Under the pieces are notes generated by a model that saw only the letters and a list, made by a program, of their open reading frames with translations, made no database searches and was not told the origin of the DNA. Position numbers and translations under genes: made by a program. Shown here in pieces: positions 45,138 through 53,773 of a DNA stretch of 64,000 nucleotides; position 1 is the stretch's first letter, and each line of letters opens with the position of its first letter. This stretch comes from Clostridium polyendosporum (GTDB taxonomy: Bacteria; Bacillota; Clostridia; Clostridiales; Clostridiaceae). The stretch covers positions 111,035 through 175,034 of the forward strand of contig NZ_BOPZ01000005.1 of NCBI RefSeq assembly GCF_018332455.1, in the 5' to 3' direction.

Positions 45138-46394
45138 TTAATTTACTCTTCTAGCTGCCACATAATCATAAATTGGACCAACTTTTACTACATCACCTGT
45201 TCTTGGTGCATGTATTATTTGACCTCCGCCAACATATATACCAACATGCTGAGGAGCTGAAGCTGAACCTCTTTCAAATACTAAGTCTCCTGGCTGTAAC
45301 TCTCCGCGAGATACTGGTGTACCAACAGTGACTTGATCATACGTAGTTCTTCCTATGTTAACTCCAAACTTTCTATATACATATGATGTGAATCCTGAAC
45401 AATCAAAAGTACTTGGGCCTGTTGCTCCCCAAACATAAGGAGTTCCTAAAAACTGATACGCATAAGATACTACAGATGATGCTGAAGCACTTGGTGCTGG
45501 AGCACTTGAAGCTGGAACAGCTCCTCTACTAGGTACAAAAGTACTTGTAGTCTTAGCCTTCTTTTTTTCTTCTATAAGATTAACAGCTTTACTATCATAA
45601 TCTTGTATTTGCTTTTCAATAACTGAACTTACAACTTTAACTCTTGCTGCATCAAGCATTTTTCTAGCATTTCTTAAATCCTCAATAGAACTATCTGAAT
45701 TGTTAATTATTGAAATAGGATATTCAATTAATACTCTTTCACTCTCAGTTAAATTTGATAAAGCCTTCTTTTGCTCTTCCTTTAACTGCGCAACAAGCTT
45801 AAGTTGCTCGTCCTTTTTCTTATTTAGTTCATCAAGCTGTGTTTGTGTTTCTTTATTAAGTTTTTCAAGCTCCTCATTCTTTGCTTGTAATTCTTTTACT
45901 TTATCATCTAATTCCTTTTTCTTATTGTTAAGCTCAGTAATTATCTTCTTATCGATGCTCATTATTTTTCCTACAGCTTGCATCTTAGAAACTAAATCAT
46001 TCATATTCTTTGAACTAAGAAGTAGTGCCAAATAGCTTTCTTGTCCACCAGATTTATATATAGCTCTTATTCTTTCTCCAAAGACTTTTTCCTTGTCTTG
46101 GAGTTCCTTTCTTGCTTTATTAATTGCTTTTTCAGTTGAATCAATTTCACCTTTTGCTTTCTTTATATCATCATTATTTTTATCAATTTTTATAACTAAA
46201 GGTTGAATTTGATCATCTAAGTCATCTATTTTACTAGTTAAGTCATCTATCTTACTATTTACGTCAGCATACTTATCTCTGTTTTCTTGAATCTGCTTCT
46301 GTTGTGCTTCTGTAATTGGTTCTGCAAATGCTTGTACACCAGTTCCAATAACCACACTCAAAGCAATTAAAGTAGAAATCGCTCTTTTCATCAT
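45138..46394 (-). CDS. Secreted coiled-coil NlpC/P60 peptidoglycan endopeptidase
   Basis: 418 aa. A Sec signal peptide (about 1-25, ending VQAFAEP) is followed by a long coiled coil (about 30-255) and an Ala/Ser/Pro linker (about 278-305). The NlpC/P60 domain (about 307-418) has its catalytic Cys in TFDCSGF and His in PQHVGIYV and IIHAPRT. This is the architecture of hydrolases regulated by FtsEX (CwlO, PcsB), and ftsEX is in this window, though 30 kb away. No strong ribosome binding site is seen. Confidence 0.92.
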   Translation of the reverse strand: MMKRAISTLIALSVVIGTGVQAFAEPITEAQQKQIQENRDKYADVNSKIDDLTSKIDDLDDQIQPLVIKIDKNNDDIKKAKGEIDSTEKAINKARKELQDKEKVFGERIRAIYKSGGQESYLALLLSSKNMNDLVSKMQAVGKIMSIDKKIITELNNKKKELDDKVKELQAKNEELEKLNKETQTQLDELNKKKDEQLKLVAQLKEEQKKALSNLTESERVLIEYPISIINNSDSSIEDLRNARKMLDAARVKVVSSVIEKQIQDYDSKAVNLIEEKKKAKTTSTFVPSRGAVPASSAPAPSASASSVVSYAYQFLGTPYVWGATGPSTFDCSGFTSYVYRKFGVNIGRTTYDQVTVGTPVSRGELQPGDLVFERGSASAPQHVGIYVGGGQIIHAPRTGDVVKVGPIYDYVAARRVN

Positions 46395-46736
46395 AGTTTT
46401 CAGCTCTTATAACTATATATACAAGAGCTACTACCCTCCCCTACCTTTTTTATCTAATTCAAATTATAACATTAAATAGTTTTTTATAACAATGTCAATG
46501 ATTTCCATTTTACATTTTTGTAAAATTATTTACAAATTATTAATTTTTTCTTCAAACTCATACCTTACAGATTATACCTTAAATAGTACCAATTGTCTAC
46601 TCGTAACTTTTTATCAACAATTTATTATATAAGTATTTCCCTTGAAATTTCTTTATTTTTCGTATTACAATAGTCTTATGCGTTCATATTATTAGTTCTG
46701 TGGCTTATCCCACAAATATTAAGGGAGGAATTTTGA
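46395..46736. other. Divergent promoter region, NlpC/P60 and FemX-like genes
   Basis: 342 bp of AT-rich DNA without a repeat-family member or RNA gene. TTGAAA-like -35 candidates occur near 46640 but no pair is convincing. AAGGGAGG at 46721-46728 is the FemX ribosome binding site. Confidence 0.4.
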
Positions 46737-48074
46737 TTGTATAGTTTTAAAGAAATAAATCCATTAGAAGTAAACAAGTTCAATAATGAACATAAGAAGG
46801 GACATATATTTCAAACCTCTTACTGGTCTGAGGTAAAAAAGGAATGGGAAGTAAGATTTATAGCTGGTTATGATCAAAATAATGATATTGTTTTAACTGC
46901 TACAATACTCTTAAGAAAAGCTCCTTATATAAATTCTTATATGGGATACATACCAAGAGGTTTTACTTGTGACTATGAAAATAAAAGTTTAGTTATAGAA
47001 TTTACAGAATATCTAAAGACTTTTGCAAAAAGCAATAAAATTGCTTTTATTACAGTAGACCCTGATATTCATCTTGCTGAAAACGAAGTAATCCAAGAAA
47101 AGGGTAAAACTGTAAGAGACTTCCTCAGAAGTTCTAATTATAAGAATACAGATAGTAAAAACTTCGAGGCTATCCAACCAAATTTTGTATTTAGATTAGA
47201 TTTACCAACGGAAGGAGAAAAAAATAATATAAAGAATCAAGTTTTCAAGAACTTTTCAAGTAAAACTAGATACAATATTAAGGTAGCTGAAGATAGAGGC
47301 CTTTCCGTTGAATGGTATGATAAAACTAATCTTACTGAAGAAGTTCTTACCAAATTTCATGAAATAATGGTTACTACAGGTAAGAGAGATAATTTTATAG
47401 TAAGAAGAAAAGAATATTTTAAAGATATGATAAATAATATTTCTCCTTACTGCAGACTTTACATGATAAAATACAGTTACCAAAAAGATTTTACTAGATT
47501 AGAAGAAAAGCTTAAAAAGCAACAAGATGCTAGAAATAGAGCTATTATAAAGATTAATGAACTTAAAGAAAATTTAGTTGCTGAAACTGATGAAGGTAAA
47601 GCTTCAAGATTAAGTAAAAAGCTTGCAGATCAAGAAAATAGACTTAAAGATTCAGAAAGACAAATAGAGGGCTTCACTCAAAAGATTGCTGATATTGAGC
47701 CTTATAAAAATAAAGAAATATATCTTTCTGGGTCCATTTACCTTTATTATGGAGGAAAGGCATGGTACCTTTATGGAGCATCTGAAAATATTCTTAGAGA
47801 TACTATGCCTAACTTCCTTATGCAATGGGCTATGATTACAGATAGTATAGATTTAGAATGCTATCTATACGACTTTAGAGGAGTCTCTGGAGATTTAAGT
47901 CCTGAGAATCCATTGTATGGGCTGTATAAATTCAAAAAAGGCTTTAATGGAAACTTCGTAGAATTCATTGGTGAATTCGATCTTGTTATAAATTCTTTTA
48001 TATATAATATGTATAAAAAAGCATTCCCTAAGTTTAAAGAAATTAGAAATAAAATTATGAATAAAAAACAATAA
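46737..48074 (+). CDS. FemX/MurM-family peptidoglycan cross-bridge aminoacyltransferase
   Basis: 445 aa, FemABX family with two GNAT-like halves (about 1-170 and 175-440). GHIFQTSYWSEVKKEWEV at the start and YYGGKAWYLYGASEN with AMITDSIDLECYLYDFRGV near the end are typical. A charged coiled coil (about 255-325) splits the second half, the tRNA-synthetase-like arm of FemA. It would add amino acids from aminoacyl-tRNA to lipid II. The start is TTG, with GGAGG nine bases ahead. Single gene. Confidence 0.9.
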   Translation: MYSFKEINPLEVNKFNNEHKKGHIFQTSYWSEVKKEWEVRFIAGYDQNNDIVLTATILLRKAPYINSYMGYIPRGFTCDYENKSLVIEFTEYLKTFAKSNKIAFITVDPDIHLAENEVIQEKGKTVRDFLRSSNYKNTDSKNFEAIQPNFVFRLDLPTEGEKNNIKNQVFKNFSSKTRYNIKVAEDRGLSVEWYDKTNLTEEVLTKFHEIMVTTGKRDNFIVRRKEYFKDMINNISPYCRLYMIKYSYQKDFTRLEEKLKKQQDARNRAIIKINELKENLVAETDEGKASRLSKKLADQENRLKDSERQIEGFTQKIADIEPYKNKEIYLSGSIYLYYGGKAWYLYGASENILRDTMPNFLMQWAMITDSIDLECYLYDFRGVSGDLSPENPLYGLYKFKKGFNGNFVEFIGEFDLVINSFIYNMYKKAFPKFKEIRNKIMNKKQ

Positions 48075-48076
48075 CT

Positions 48077-48108
48077 AAAAATGACGGCCCTAAAAGGTCG
48101 TCATTTTT
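48077..48108. terminator. Terminator between the FemX and phosphoesterase genes
   Basis: AAAAATGACG...CC pairs with GG...CGTCATTTTT with one G-T position. A- and T-runs on both sides make it bidirectional for the convergent genes. Confidence 0.88.
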
Positions 48109-48116
48109 AATAGTAA

Positions 48117-49298
48117 TTAATTATGTTCTGTTAACTGATTATTATTTTGAAATTTTATTTTTAAATTTACAATTTCACTCCTACTTCCTATTCTTATAGG
48201 AGGTCCCCAAGTTCCATATCCAGAAGATACTATCACATTAAAATCTCCCTTTTTTAAATAACCATAATCTACTTCAAATATCCCTTTAGTTATTAAGTTG
48301 TTAGGGAAAAATTGCCCCTTATGAGTGTGTCCTGAAAACTGTAGATCTATTCCTGCCTCTTCACTTTCCTTTATCGAACTTGGATTGTGATCTAAAACAA
48401 ATAACGGCATTGATTTATTATAATTTCTTAATATTTCATCCAGATCTTTCCTCCCGATTCCAATTCTATTAATTGAAATGTCATCTCTTCCTGCTACAAT
48501 AAATCCACTATCCACCACAATAGCTTCATCTCGTAATACTGTTACTCCTGCATTCCTGAGTTCCTCAGTAATTCTATCCTGATTTTCTCCCATAAAATCA
48601 TGGTTACCGAGGGAAGCATATACACCATAATTTGACTTTATATTAGAAAATTGTTGAGCCATTTTACCCTCAATAAAGGGTTGTAGTTCATTATCCACCA
48701 CATCTCCTGCAATAAAAACAACATCAGGTTTTAAAGAGTTAATTTGTTCTACCATTTTGTTTAACCTATTATTTTCAATTAAATCTCCCAAATGAATATC
48801 AGATACCATAATAACATTTAAATCTTTTATTTTTAATGAATCCTTATTTATTGTAATCTCATAATTTTTAACATAAGCATTCCTTCCATTCCATGTACCA
48901 TATATAATAATAAAAAAAATCATTAATGAAATTATAAATACTAACGCAACTGAAAGATTATTGGGGATTAAATATTTGCTAGGTATAAAATTTAACTTTT
49001 TATTAATAGCTCTCACTAAGTCTATAAACGGAAATATAAGTAATAGATAAAATAAAATAGCTAACCAATAAACTCCTATAAGAGTAAAAACACTAAGAAT
49101 AGCTCCCGGTAAATAACTAATTAATAATCTTGACATAATGTAAGCTAAAGAGATAAACCAAAAGAAAATCCAAAATACCTTTGAATTTAAAGTATACTTG
49201 AGTGATATTCCTGTGAATACCTTAAATCCTATATAATAATTTATAAGAAGATAAAAAATGAAAAATATTGATATAAAGATAATAACTTTCAACTTCAT
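48117..49298 (-). CDS. Membrane-anchored calcineurin-like metallophosphoesterase (YkuE/YaeI-like)
   Basis: 393 aa from the chosen start. Four or five N-terminal membrane helices (about 1-150) precede a metallophosphoesterase domain with the full metal set: MVSDIHLGD, FIAGDVVD, SLGNHDF and FSGHTHKGQFFP. Related proteins act on membrane or envelope lipids; the substrate is unknown. The longest frame uses GTG at 49319; ATG at 49298 has AGGTGG just ahead. Single gene. Confidence 0.88.
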   Translation of the reverse strand: MKLKVIIFISIFFIFYLLINYYIGFKVFTGISLKYTLNSKVFWIFFWFISLAYIMSRLLISYLPGAILSVFTLIGVYWLAILFYLLLIFPFIDLVRAINKKLNFIPSKYLIPNNLSVALVFIISLMIFFIIIYGTWNGRNAYVKNYEITINKDSLKIKDLNVIMVSDIHLGDLIENNRLNKMVEQINSLKPDVVFIAGDVVDNELQPFIEGKMAQQFSNIKSNYGVYASLGNHDFMGENQDRITEELRNAGVTVLRDEAIVVDSGFIVAGRDDISINRIGIGRKDLDEILRNYNKSMPLFVLDHNPSSIKESEEAGIDLQFSGHTHKGQFFPNNLITKGIFEVDYGYLKKGDFNVIVSSGYGTWGPPIRIGSRSEIVNLKIKFQNNNQLTEHN

Positions 49299-49342
49299 AA
49301 AACCACCTTTTTTCATCACTATTTAATTCTTGACTAGTTTTT

Positions 49343-49410
49343 AATAAACCAATCAAGAATCGACCCTTTTAAGCTTTAGCCAGATTTCACTTTATAAACT
49401 GGCAGCAAAT
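49343..49410 (+). repeat. Two-hairpin intergenic repeat, copy J
   Basis: CAAGAATCGACCCTT with AAGCTTTAGCCAGATTTCAC is a decayed hairpin 1 plus the left of hairpin 2. The tail is CTGGCAGCAAAT. It is the first block of a three-repeat composite filling the 330-bp gap 49299-49628. Confidence 0.6.
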
Positions 49411-49421
49411 TATAGTTAAAT

Positions 49422-49495
49422 AATTCCAAACTCTAACTCAACATGAACTTATGTATTAGCGAATTACAAATTTAATTATGAAATCTTTTATACAT
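49422..49495 (+). repeat. Type II intergenic repeat, left part, diverged
   Basis: ATAATTCC...TAACTCAACATGAACTTATG...GAATTACAAATTTAATTATG aligns over most of its length with 41292-41364. It sits between repeat copy J and the type III repeat. Confidence 0.45.
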
Positions 49496-49502
49496 AACAT
49501 AT

Positions 49503-49570
49503 AAAAAAGTCCACTCCGTGGATTGTGTTATACGTTATTCATAACTTGACGATTTTATAATTTCCTATAG
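49503..49570 (+). repeat. Type III 68-bp intergenic repeat, first copy
   Basis: It holds AGTCCACTCCGTGGATT (hairpin) and GTTATTCATAAC (hairpin), then TTGACGATTTTATAATTTCC and TATAG. It differs from the copy at 62517 at about five positions. It ends 3 nt before the stem of a terminator. Confidence 0.75.
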
Positions 49571-49573
49571 GGT

Positions 49574-49607
49574 AAAAAGACATGTGAAATCTATCACATG
49601 TCTTTTT
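49574..49607. terminator. Terminator of the small membrane protein gene
   Basis: AAAAAGACATGTGA (49574-49587) pairs with TCACATGTCTTTTT (49594-49607). T-runs on both strands make it bidirectional. Confidence 0.88.
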
Positions 49608-49628
49608 TTAACTTTCTACGTAACATTA

Positions 49629-49928
49629 CTATATGTATTTTTTAGTTAATTTGTTTTGTATAAGAGAAGAACTCATCATAATAATTAAAAAAGTTATGAT
49701 CCATACCTTAGTTAGATTAGGGAAGGCGAAGTCTAATATTCCTAATACTACACCTACTATACCAAGAATAATATTAAATCTTCCGATAAACTTCACATAA
49801 CCTTTACTATCCTTTAAATTACTTCTTTTTTCTAACTTTTGAGCTAACCCCTTACCAAATGCAAGTACAATTCCAAATATCATATATAAGATACTGGCAA
49901 CTTCTAAAACTAAAGTTGTTGTTCTCAT
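49629..49928 (-). CDS. Small three-helix membrane protein of unknown function
   Basis: 99 aa. Three hydrophobic helices (about 5-25, 47-65, 75-92) are separated by a basic loop (AQKLEKRSNLKDSKGYVKF). It may belong to the DUF3784-like group, but I do not recognise it firmly. The ATG start has AGGAGG upstream. Single gene between repeats and the tRNA-Pro. Confidence 0.75.
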   Translation of the reverse strand: MRTTTLVLEVASILYMIFGIVLAFGKGLAQKLEKRSNLKDSKGYVKFIGRFNIILGIVGVVLGILDFAFPNLTKVWIITFLIIMMSSSLIQNKLTKKYI

Positions 49929-50105
49929 GCTTATTCCTCCTTTAAAAAATAAAAGCTCATAATTATGCTTTATAAATTTTAATACTTCTTCTAATTTCCT
50001 AATTGCCTAAGATATGTACCTTTAATTATAGATAACTATGTTTATATTAGTAAAGAAAAATCTTAGCCTAAATTAGTCTATAAATTCTTTAAGTAATATT
50101 AATCA

Positions 50106-50140
50106 TTTATAAGAAAATTATTTTATAATTTTCTTATAAA
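50106..50140. repeat. Perfect 15-bp AT-rich inverted repeat ahead of the tRNA-Pro promoter
   Basis: TTTATAAGAAAATTA and TAATTTTCTTATAAA flank TTTTA, ending 5 bp before the -35 box. It may be an UP-element-like or curved site, or a weak terminator. Confidence 0.5.
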
Positions 50141-50145
50141 ATATA

Positions 50146-50174
50146 TTGACAATAATCATTTATGTGTCTATAAT
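50146..50174 (+). promoter_or_regulatory. Consensus SigA promoter of tRNA-Pro
   Basis: TTGACA (50146-50151), a 17-bp spacer and TATAAT (50169-50174). Both hexamers are perfect, and the start point falls a few bases before the tRNA. Confidence 0.92.
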
Positions 50175-50187
50175 TAGAAATGTGCCT

Positions 50188-50263
50188 CGGGGTGTGGCGC
50201 AGATGGGAGCGCGCGTGGTTTGGGACCATGAGGTCGCAGGTTCAATCCCTGTCACCCCGACCA
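50188..50263 (+). tRNA. tRNA-Pro (anticodon UGG), CCA encoded
   Basis: 76 nt. Acceptor arms CGGGGTG/CACCCCG, D-loop TGGCGCAGATGGGAGCGC, anticodon loop TTTGGGA (anticodon TGG), T-arm GCAGGTTCAATCCCTGT, and CCA at the end. Single-gene unit with its own promoter and terminator. Confidence 0.97.
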
Positions 50264-50265
50264 TT

Positions 50266-50297
50266 AAGGAAATTGTAGAAATACAATTTCCTTTTTT
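50266..50297 (+). terminator. Terminator of tRNA-Pro
   Basis: AAGGAAATTGTA pairs with TACAATTTCCTT around GAAA, followed by TTTTATTTTA. Confidence 0.93.
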
Positions 50298-50321
50298 ATT
50301 TTACATAATTTATAATATACT

Positions 50322-50391
50322 AAATCTTAGCAGGCATTGACCCTATTCAACTTTAGTCAGATTTTACTTTATGAAATAACAGCAAATAAAG
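50322..50391 (+). repeat. Two-hairpin intergenic repeat, copy M
   Basis: AGCAGGCATTGACCCT, then TTTAGTCAGATTTTAC, the hairpin-2 remnant TTTATGAAAT and tail AACAGCAAATAAAG. It joins directly to the stem of the next terminator. Confidence 0.65.
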
Positions 50392-50412
50392 CTGTTGAAT
50401 AATATCAACAGC
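50391..50412. terminator. Terminator of the amidase gene
   Basis: GCTGTTGA pairs with TCAACAGC; TTTATTTG follows on the minus strand and CCTTATTTTTTT on the plus strand. Confidence 0.8.
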
Positions 50413-50414
50413 CC

Positions 50415-51815
50415 TTATTTTTTTATCCTCTGACTAATTATATTAAGAATATTCTCAATAACCTCTTCATATATTATAATTTTAGATTGTAATTCGCTAT
50501 TTTCATTAATTAATTTTGTAATTTGTATATCTTTCTCACTTATAAACTTTTCTAATTCATCTATGCTGCTGTAAACATTACCATAATGACTTTTTAACGA
50601 CTCAATACCATTAGAAATCTTATCTAGATTACTTTTAATGTCTACCACATTGTTTCCATCATCAGTGTTACTTCCATCTTTACCTACTAAACTATTGTTA
50701 ACATTACTACCTGCAGCATTAGTGCTACTTTCAAAGTTTTCTTTAATAATTGTTTCTTGTATATCAAACATAAGTTTTAAAACTCTAACCCCATAATCTT
50801 GAGCAGGAGCCCAATTTCCTGAAAGTTCTTCAACATATTTTACCTTACCCAAAAGATATGGGAAATGTCTAGAATCTTTAGTGTGGCCTTTTGGATAACC
50901 GCTCGCCCCAGCATAAAGAGCTAAATGGTCTAAATGAGCTGAAATCCCATCTTCCCATGTATTAAATTTTATATGAGCTGAAGGAGAATCATCTCTAGCT
51001 GTAGAAGTTTTTAATCCACAAGGATTTTTATAACCTTCATCTATCTTACCTCCAAACTTACCATAACCAGTTTCTAATGCAGCTTGAGCATAAGCTACTA
51101 CTGGGTTAACTTCACCATGAGATGAATATAAATCCCAATATAAATCAGCTAATGAAATAAAAGTTGGTGTAGCATTATTATTTTTCGCCCATTGTTTAAC
51201 TTGGTCCTTTAAGGCTGATGGTTTTAATATTATCGGAGTTAAGGTATTAATAGGTTGTGCATTAACACTATTCTTATATGGTTTTCCAATATAATTTAAG
51301 AATCCTTTACATATAGCTAAAGAGATTTTATCTTTAAAATCATCATCCCTTAGCAAACTTTCTTCTGCTGAATTACTTATAAAGCAGACTTCTAATAAAA
51401 CTGCAGGCATGTCCGTATCTCTTAGGACTACAAAGTTTGCAAATTTAACACCTCTATCAGCTAAACCAGTGGCCTCTACAACGTGATCTAATACCTCTCT
51501 TGCTAACTTTTCCCCTTCTCCACCTTTTGCTAATACATATGCTTCTGTACCATGTGCAGTATCAACATCAGCACTATTAACATGAATACTAAAAAAATAT
51601 TTTGCTTTAGCATCATTTGCTATCTGAACTCTTTCAGAAAGATTTAAAAAGTTATCATCTTCCCTTATTTGTTTTACTGTAACACCCTGATTTTTAAGAA
51701 TTTCTTCACACTTTTTTGCAATATAAAGATTACATTCCTTTTCCATAAGACCTGTTGGTCCTACTACACCAGGATCTATCCCCCCATGACCTGCATCTAA
51801 GGCTAAATCAACCAT
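50415..51815 (-). CDS. Leaderless amidase_3 / glucosaminidase bifunctional murein hydrolase
   Basis: 466 aa. The N-terminal N-acetylmuramoyl-L-alanine amidase_3 domain (1-180) has Zn ligands in ALDAGHGGIDPG, LMEKECN and SIHVNSAD and the catalytic Glu in LLEVCFISN. A FlgJ-like glucosaminidase domain (about 205-375) has its Glu in AALETGYGKFG. A Ser/Asn-rich linker and coiled coil (about 405-460) end the protein. There is no signal peptide, as in phage endolysins or spore mother-cell lysins. No holin is adjacent. Single gene. Confidence 0.9.
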   Translation of the reverse strand: MVDLALDAGHGGIDPGVVGPTGLMEKECNLYIAKKCEEILKNQGVTVKQIREDDNFLNLSERVQIANDAKAKYFFSIHVNSADVDTAHGTEAYVLAKGGEGEKLAREVLDHVVEATGLADRGVKFANFVVLRDTDMPAVLLEVCFISNSAEESLLRDDDFKDKISLAICKGFLNYIGKPYKNSVNAQPINTLTPIILKPSALKDQVKQWAKNNNATPTFISLADLYWDLYSSHGEVNPVVAYAQAALETGYGKFGGKIDEGYKNPCGLKTSTARDDSPSAHIKFNTWEDGISAHLDHLALYAGASGYPKGHTKDSRHFPYLLGKVKYVEELSGNWAPAQDYGVRVLKLMFDIQETIIKENFESSTNAAGSNVNNSLVGKDGSNTDDGNNVVDIKSNLDKISNGIESLKSHYGNVYSSIDELEKFISEKDIQITKLINENSELQSKIIIYEEVIENILNIISQRIKK

Positions 51816-51929
51816 ATCTTTCCCCTACAAAATTAGTTATCATTACAATATATTAAATGTAGATTAAAATATACTTAATAATGTACTTTTTATTTTAAAT
51901 AATTATCCTTAACCTAAATATACAAATGA

Positions 51930-51991
51930 ATAAAACTGATCAGATATTGAACCTGCTCAGTTTTGGCTAGATTTCACGTTATAAAATTTAA
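51930..51991 (+). repeat. Two-hairpin intergenic repeat, copy N
   Basis: Hairpin 1 keeps ACTGA/TCAGT outer pairs and a T-A closing pair around ATTGA. Hairpin 2 is reduced (ATTTCACGTTATAAAAT) and the tail is lost. It ends 10 nt beyond the stop of the small ORF on the other strand. Confidence 0.6.
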
Positions 51992-52001
51992 CTTATTTAC
52001 A

Positions 52002-52127
52002 TTAATTATTCTTTTCTTTATTATGTAATCTATTATAAAATTCATCCTCTCTTGCTGCAGCTTTACAAAGAGCAAGACAAAAAATTATAACAAAAGAAAC
52101 CAAAAAAATTATTAAAAAATATATCAT
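52002..52127 (-). CDS. 41-aa single-helix membrane protein
   Basis: The frame reads MIYFLIIFLVSFVIIFCLAL (one membrane helix), then a charged tail CKAAAREDEFYNRLHNKEKNN. ATG at 52127 is preceded by GGAAGGTGAG, a good ribosome binding site. No family recognised. It is oriented toward repeat copy N and the amidase gene. Confidence 0.6.
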   Translation of the reverse strand: MIYFLIIFLVSFVIIFCLALCKAAAREDEFYNRLHNKEKNN

Positions 52128-52296
52128 TTAACTCACCTTCCAATTCCACATTATGGAAACATTATTGTTATTACTTATTTTTTACACATTTTATATATTT
52201 ATTCACATTTTTCTTGGTAATAAATCCTAATGTCCTTGGATAAAATAACAAGAGGTAAATCTGCTATGTAAATCTCTTAAGAATAGGAGGAGCTTT

Positions 52297-53646
52297 ATGA
52301 AAAAAAAATATGAGGAATTATTTAAAAAATTAGTTAAATCATATTATGAAAATAACTTTGATGAAACACTTGAAGAAATTATAAATTCTAAGGACTTCGA
52401 TAGAGAAGAAGCTATGGCAGTAGTTTCTGCATTATGTGGTGTAGATGTAGATAAAGATGAAAACTTTATTTATAATATAAAAAAGGCTATAACTAACTAT
52501 AAGGTAAGAGAAAAAATTGTAGAAAAAGTTTCTGAATGTTCAGTAAGCTGTCATACTGATGAGGACGGGAAAACTAAGTGCCAATTATCATGTCCATTTA
52601 ATGCAATACTTAAAGAGCCTATAAAGGGTACTACTTACATAGATATGGACTTATGTACTGATTGCGGTATGTGCATTGAAGCATGTGATAGTGGTAGACT
52701 CTTAGATAGAATTGAATTTGTTCCAATCATGGAATTATTGAAGAACAACCAAAAAGTTATCGCTGCTGTTGCTCCTGCAATTACTGGACAATGGGGACCT
52801 GATGTAACCATGGATCAATTGAGGGAAGCTTTTATAAAGGTAGGCTTTGCTGATATGTTTGAGGTAGCTTTTACAGCAGATATGCTTACAATTAAAGAAG
52901 CAGTAGAATTTGATAAGCATGTGCATAAAAAAGGAGACCTAATGATAACTTCTTGTTGCTGCCCAATGTGGGTAGGTATGCTAAAAAAAGTCTATAGTGA
53001 GCTCGTAAAGGATGTTTCGCCCTCTGTATCTCCTATGATAGCTGCTGGTAGAGTAGTTAAAGAACTAAATCCAGATGCTAAAGTAGTATTTATAGGTCCA
53101 TGTATAGCCAAAAAGGCTGAAGCAAGAGATAAAGATATCGCTGGTGCTATAGATTATGTTCTAACTTTTGAAGAAGTAAAAGGAATATTTGATGTTCTCG
53201 ATATAGAACCTGGCAAACTCGCTGGTGTTCCTTCAGTTGAATACGCTTCAAGAGGTGGAAGGTTATATGCAAGAACTGGTGGTGTATCTATAGCAGTTTC
53301 AGAAGCTATAGAAGAATTATTCCCTGAAAAATCTAAGATGTTTAAAGCAATTCAAGCTCATGGAGTAGTAGAATGTAAGAAAATGCTCACACATGCTCAA
53401 GCAGGTGAAATAGATGCTAACTTTATAGAAGGAATGGGTTGCGTAGGAGGATGTGTAGGTGGCCCTAAAGTCTTAATCCCAAGAGATCAAGGTAAAAAAG
53501 CTGCTGATGACTATGCATATAGCTCTGCCGTTAAAGTAGCAACTCATAGTGATATCATGGATGAAGTTCTAAAAAAATTAGGCATAGAATCTCTTGAGGA
53601 CTTTAAGGATGAAAAGAAAATAGAAATATTTGAACGTACCTTTTGA
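52297..53646 (+). CDS. [FeFe]-hydrogenase, probably group B
   Basis: 449 aa. Two [4Fe-4S] sites (C81, C85, C95, C99; C120, C123, C126, C130) precede the H-cluster domain. Its motifs are L1 TSCCCPMW (218-225), L2 FIGPCIAKKAEA (C269) and L3 EGMGCVGGCVGG (C382, C386). TSCCCP rather than TSCCPGW suggests the group B enzymes such as C. pasteurianum CpIII, whose physiological role is unclear. There is no N-terminal 2Fe-2S domain. The ATG start follows AGGAGG. Single gene; the maturases are not in the window. Confidence 0.9.
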   Translation: MKKKYEELFKKLVKSYYENNFDETLEEIINSKDFDREEAMAVVSALCGVDVDKDENFIYNIKKAITNYKVREKIVEKVSECSVSCHTDEDGKTKCQLSCPFNAILKEPIKGTTYIDMDLCTDCGMCIEACDSGRLLDRIEFVPIMELLKNNQKVIAAVAPAITGQWGPDVTMDQLREAFIKVGFADMFEVAFTADMLTIKEAVEFDKHVHKKGDLMITSCCCPMWVGMLKKVYSELVKDVSPSVSPMIAAGRVVKELNPDAKVVFIGPCIAKKAEARDKDIAGAIDYVLTFEEVKGIFDVLDIEPGKLAGVPSVEYASRGGRLYARTGGVSIAVSEAIEELFPEKSKMFKAIQAHGVVECKKMLTHAQAGEIDANFIEGMGCVGGCVGGPKVLIPRDQGKKAADDYAYSSAVKVATHSDIMDEVLKKLGIESLEDFKDEKKIEIFERTF

Positions 53647-53647
53647 G

Positions 53648-53674
53648 AAATGCGGCGATAGTCGCATTTTTTCT
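53648..53674 (+). terminator. Terminator of the hydrogenase gene
   Basis: AAATGCG pairs with CGCATTT, followed by TTTCTTTT. It starts 2 nt after the stop codon. Confidence 0.85.
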
Positions 53675-53773
53675 TTTAATATTGCTAAACTTAAACTCCC
53701 CTTTACCTTTCTTAACGAAAATTTAAAATTAATTATGTAAACTATACTTACAAAATAGAAGGGAGTTGTTAAA

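Noticed and set aside
50146..50340. 64-codon frame across the tRNA-Pro gene
   Set aside because: It translates the promoter, tRNA and terminator; the structured RNA explains the region fully.
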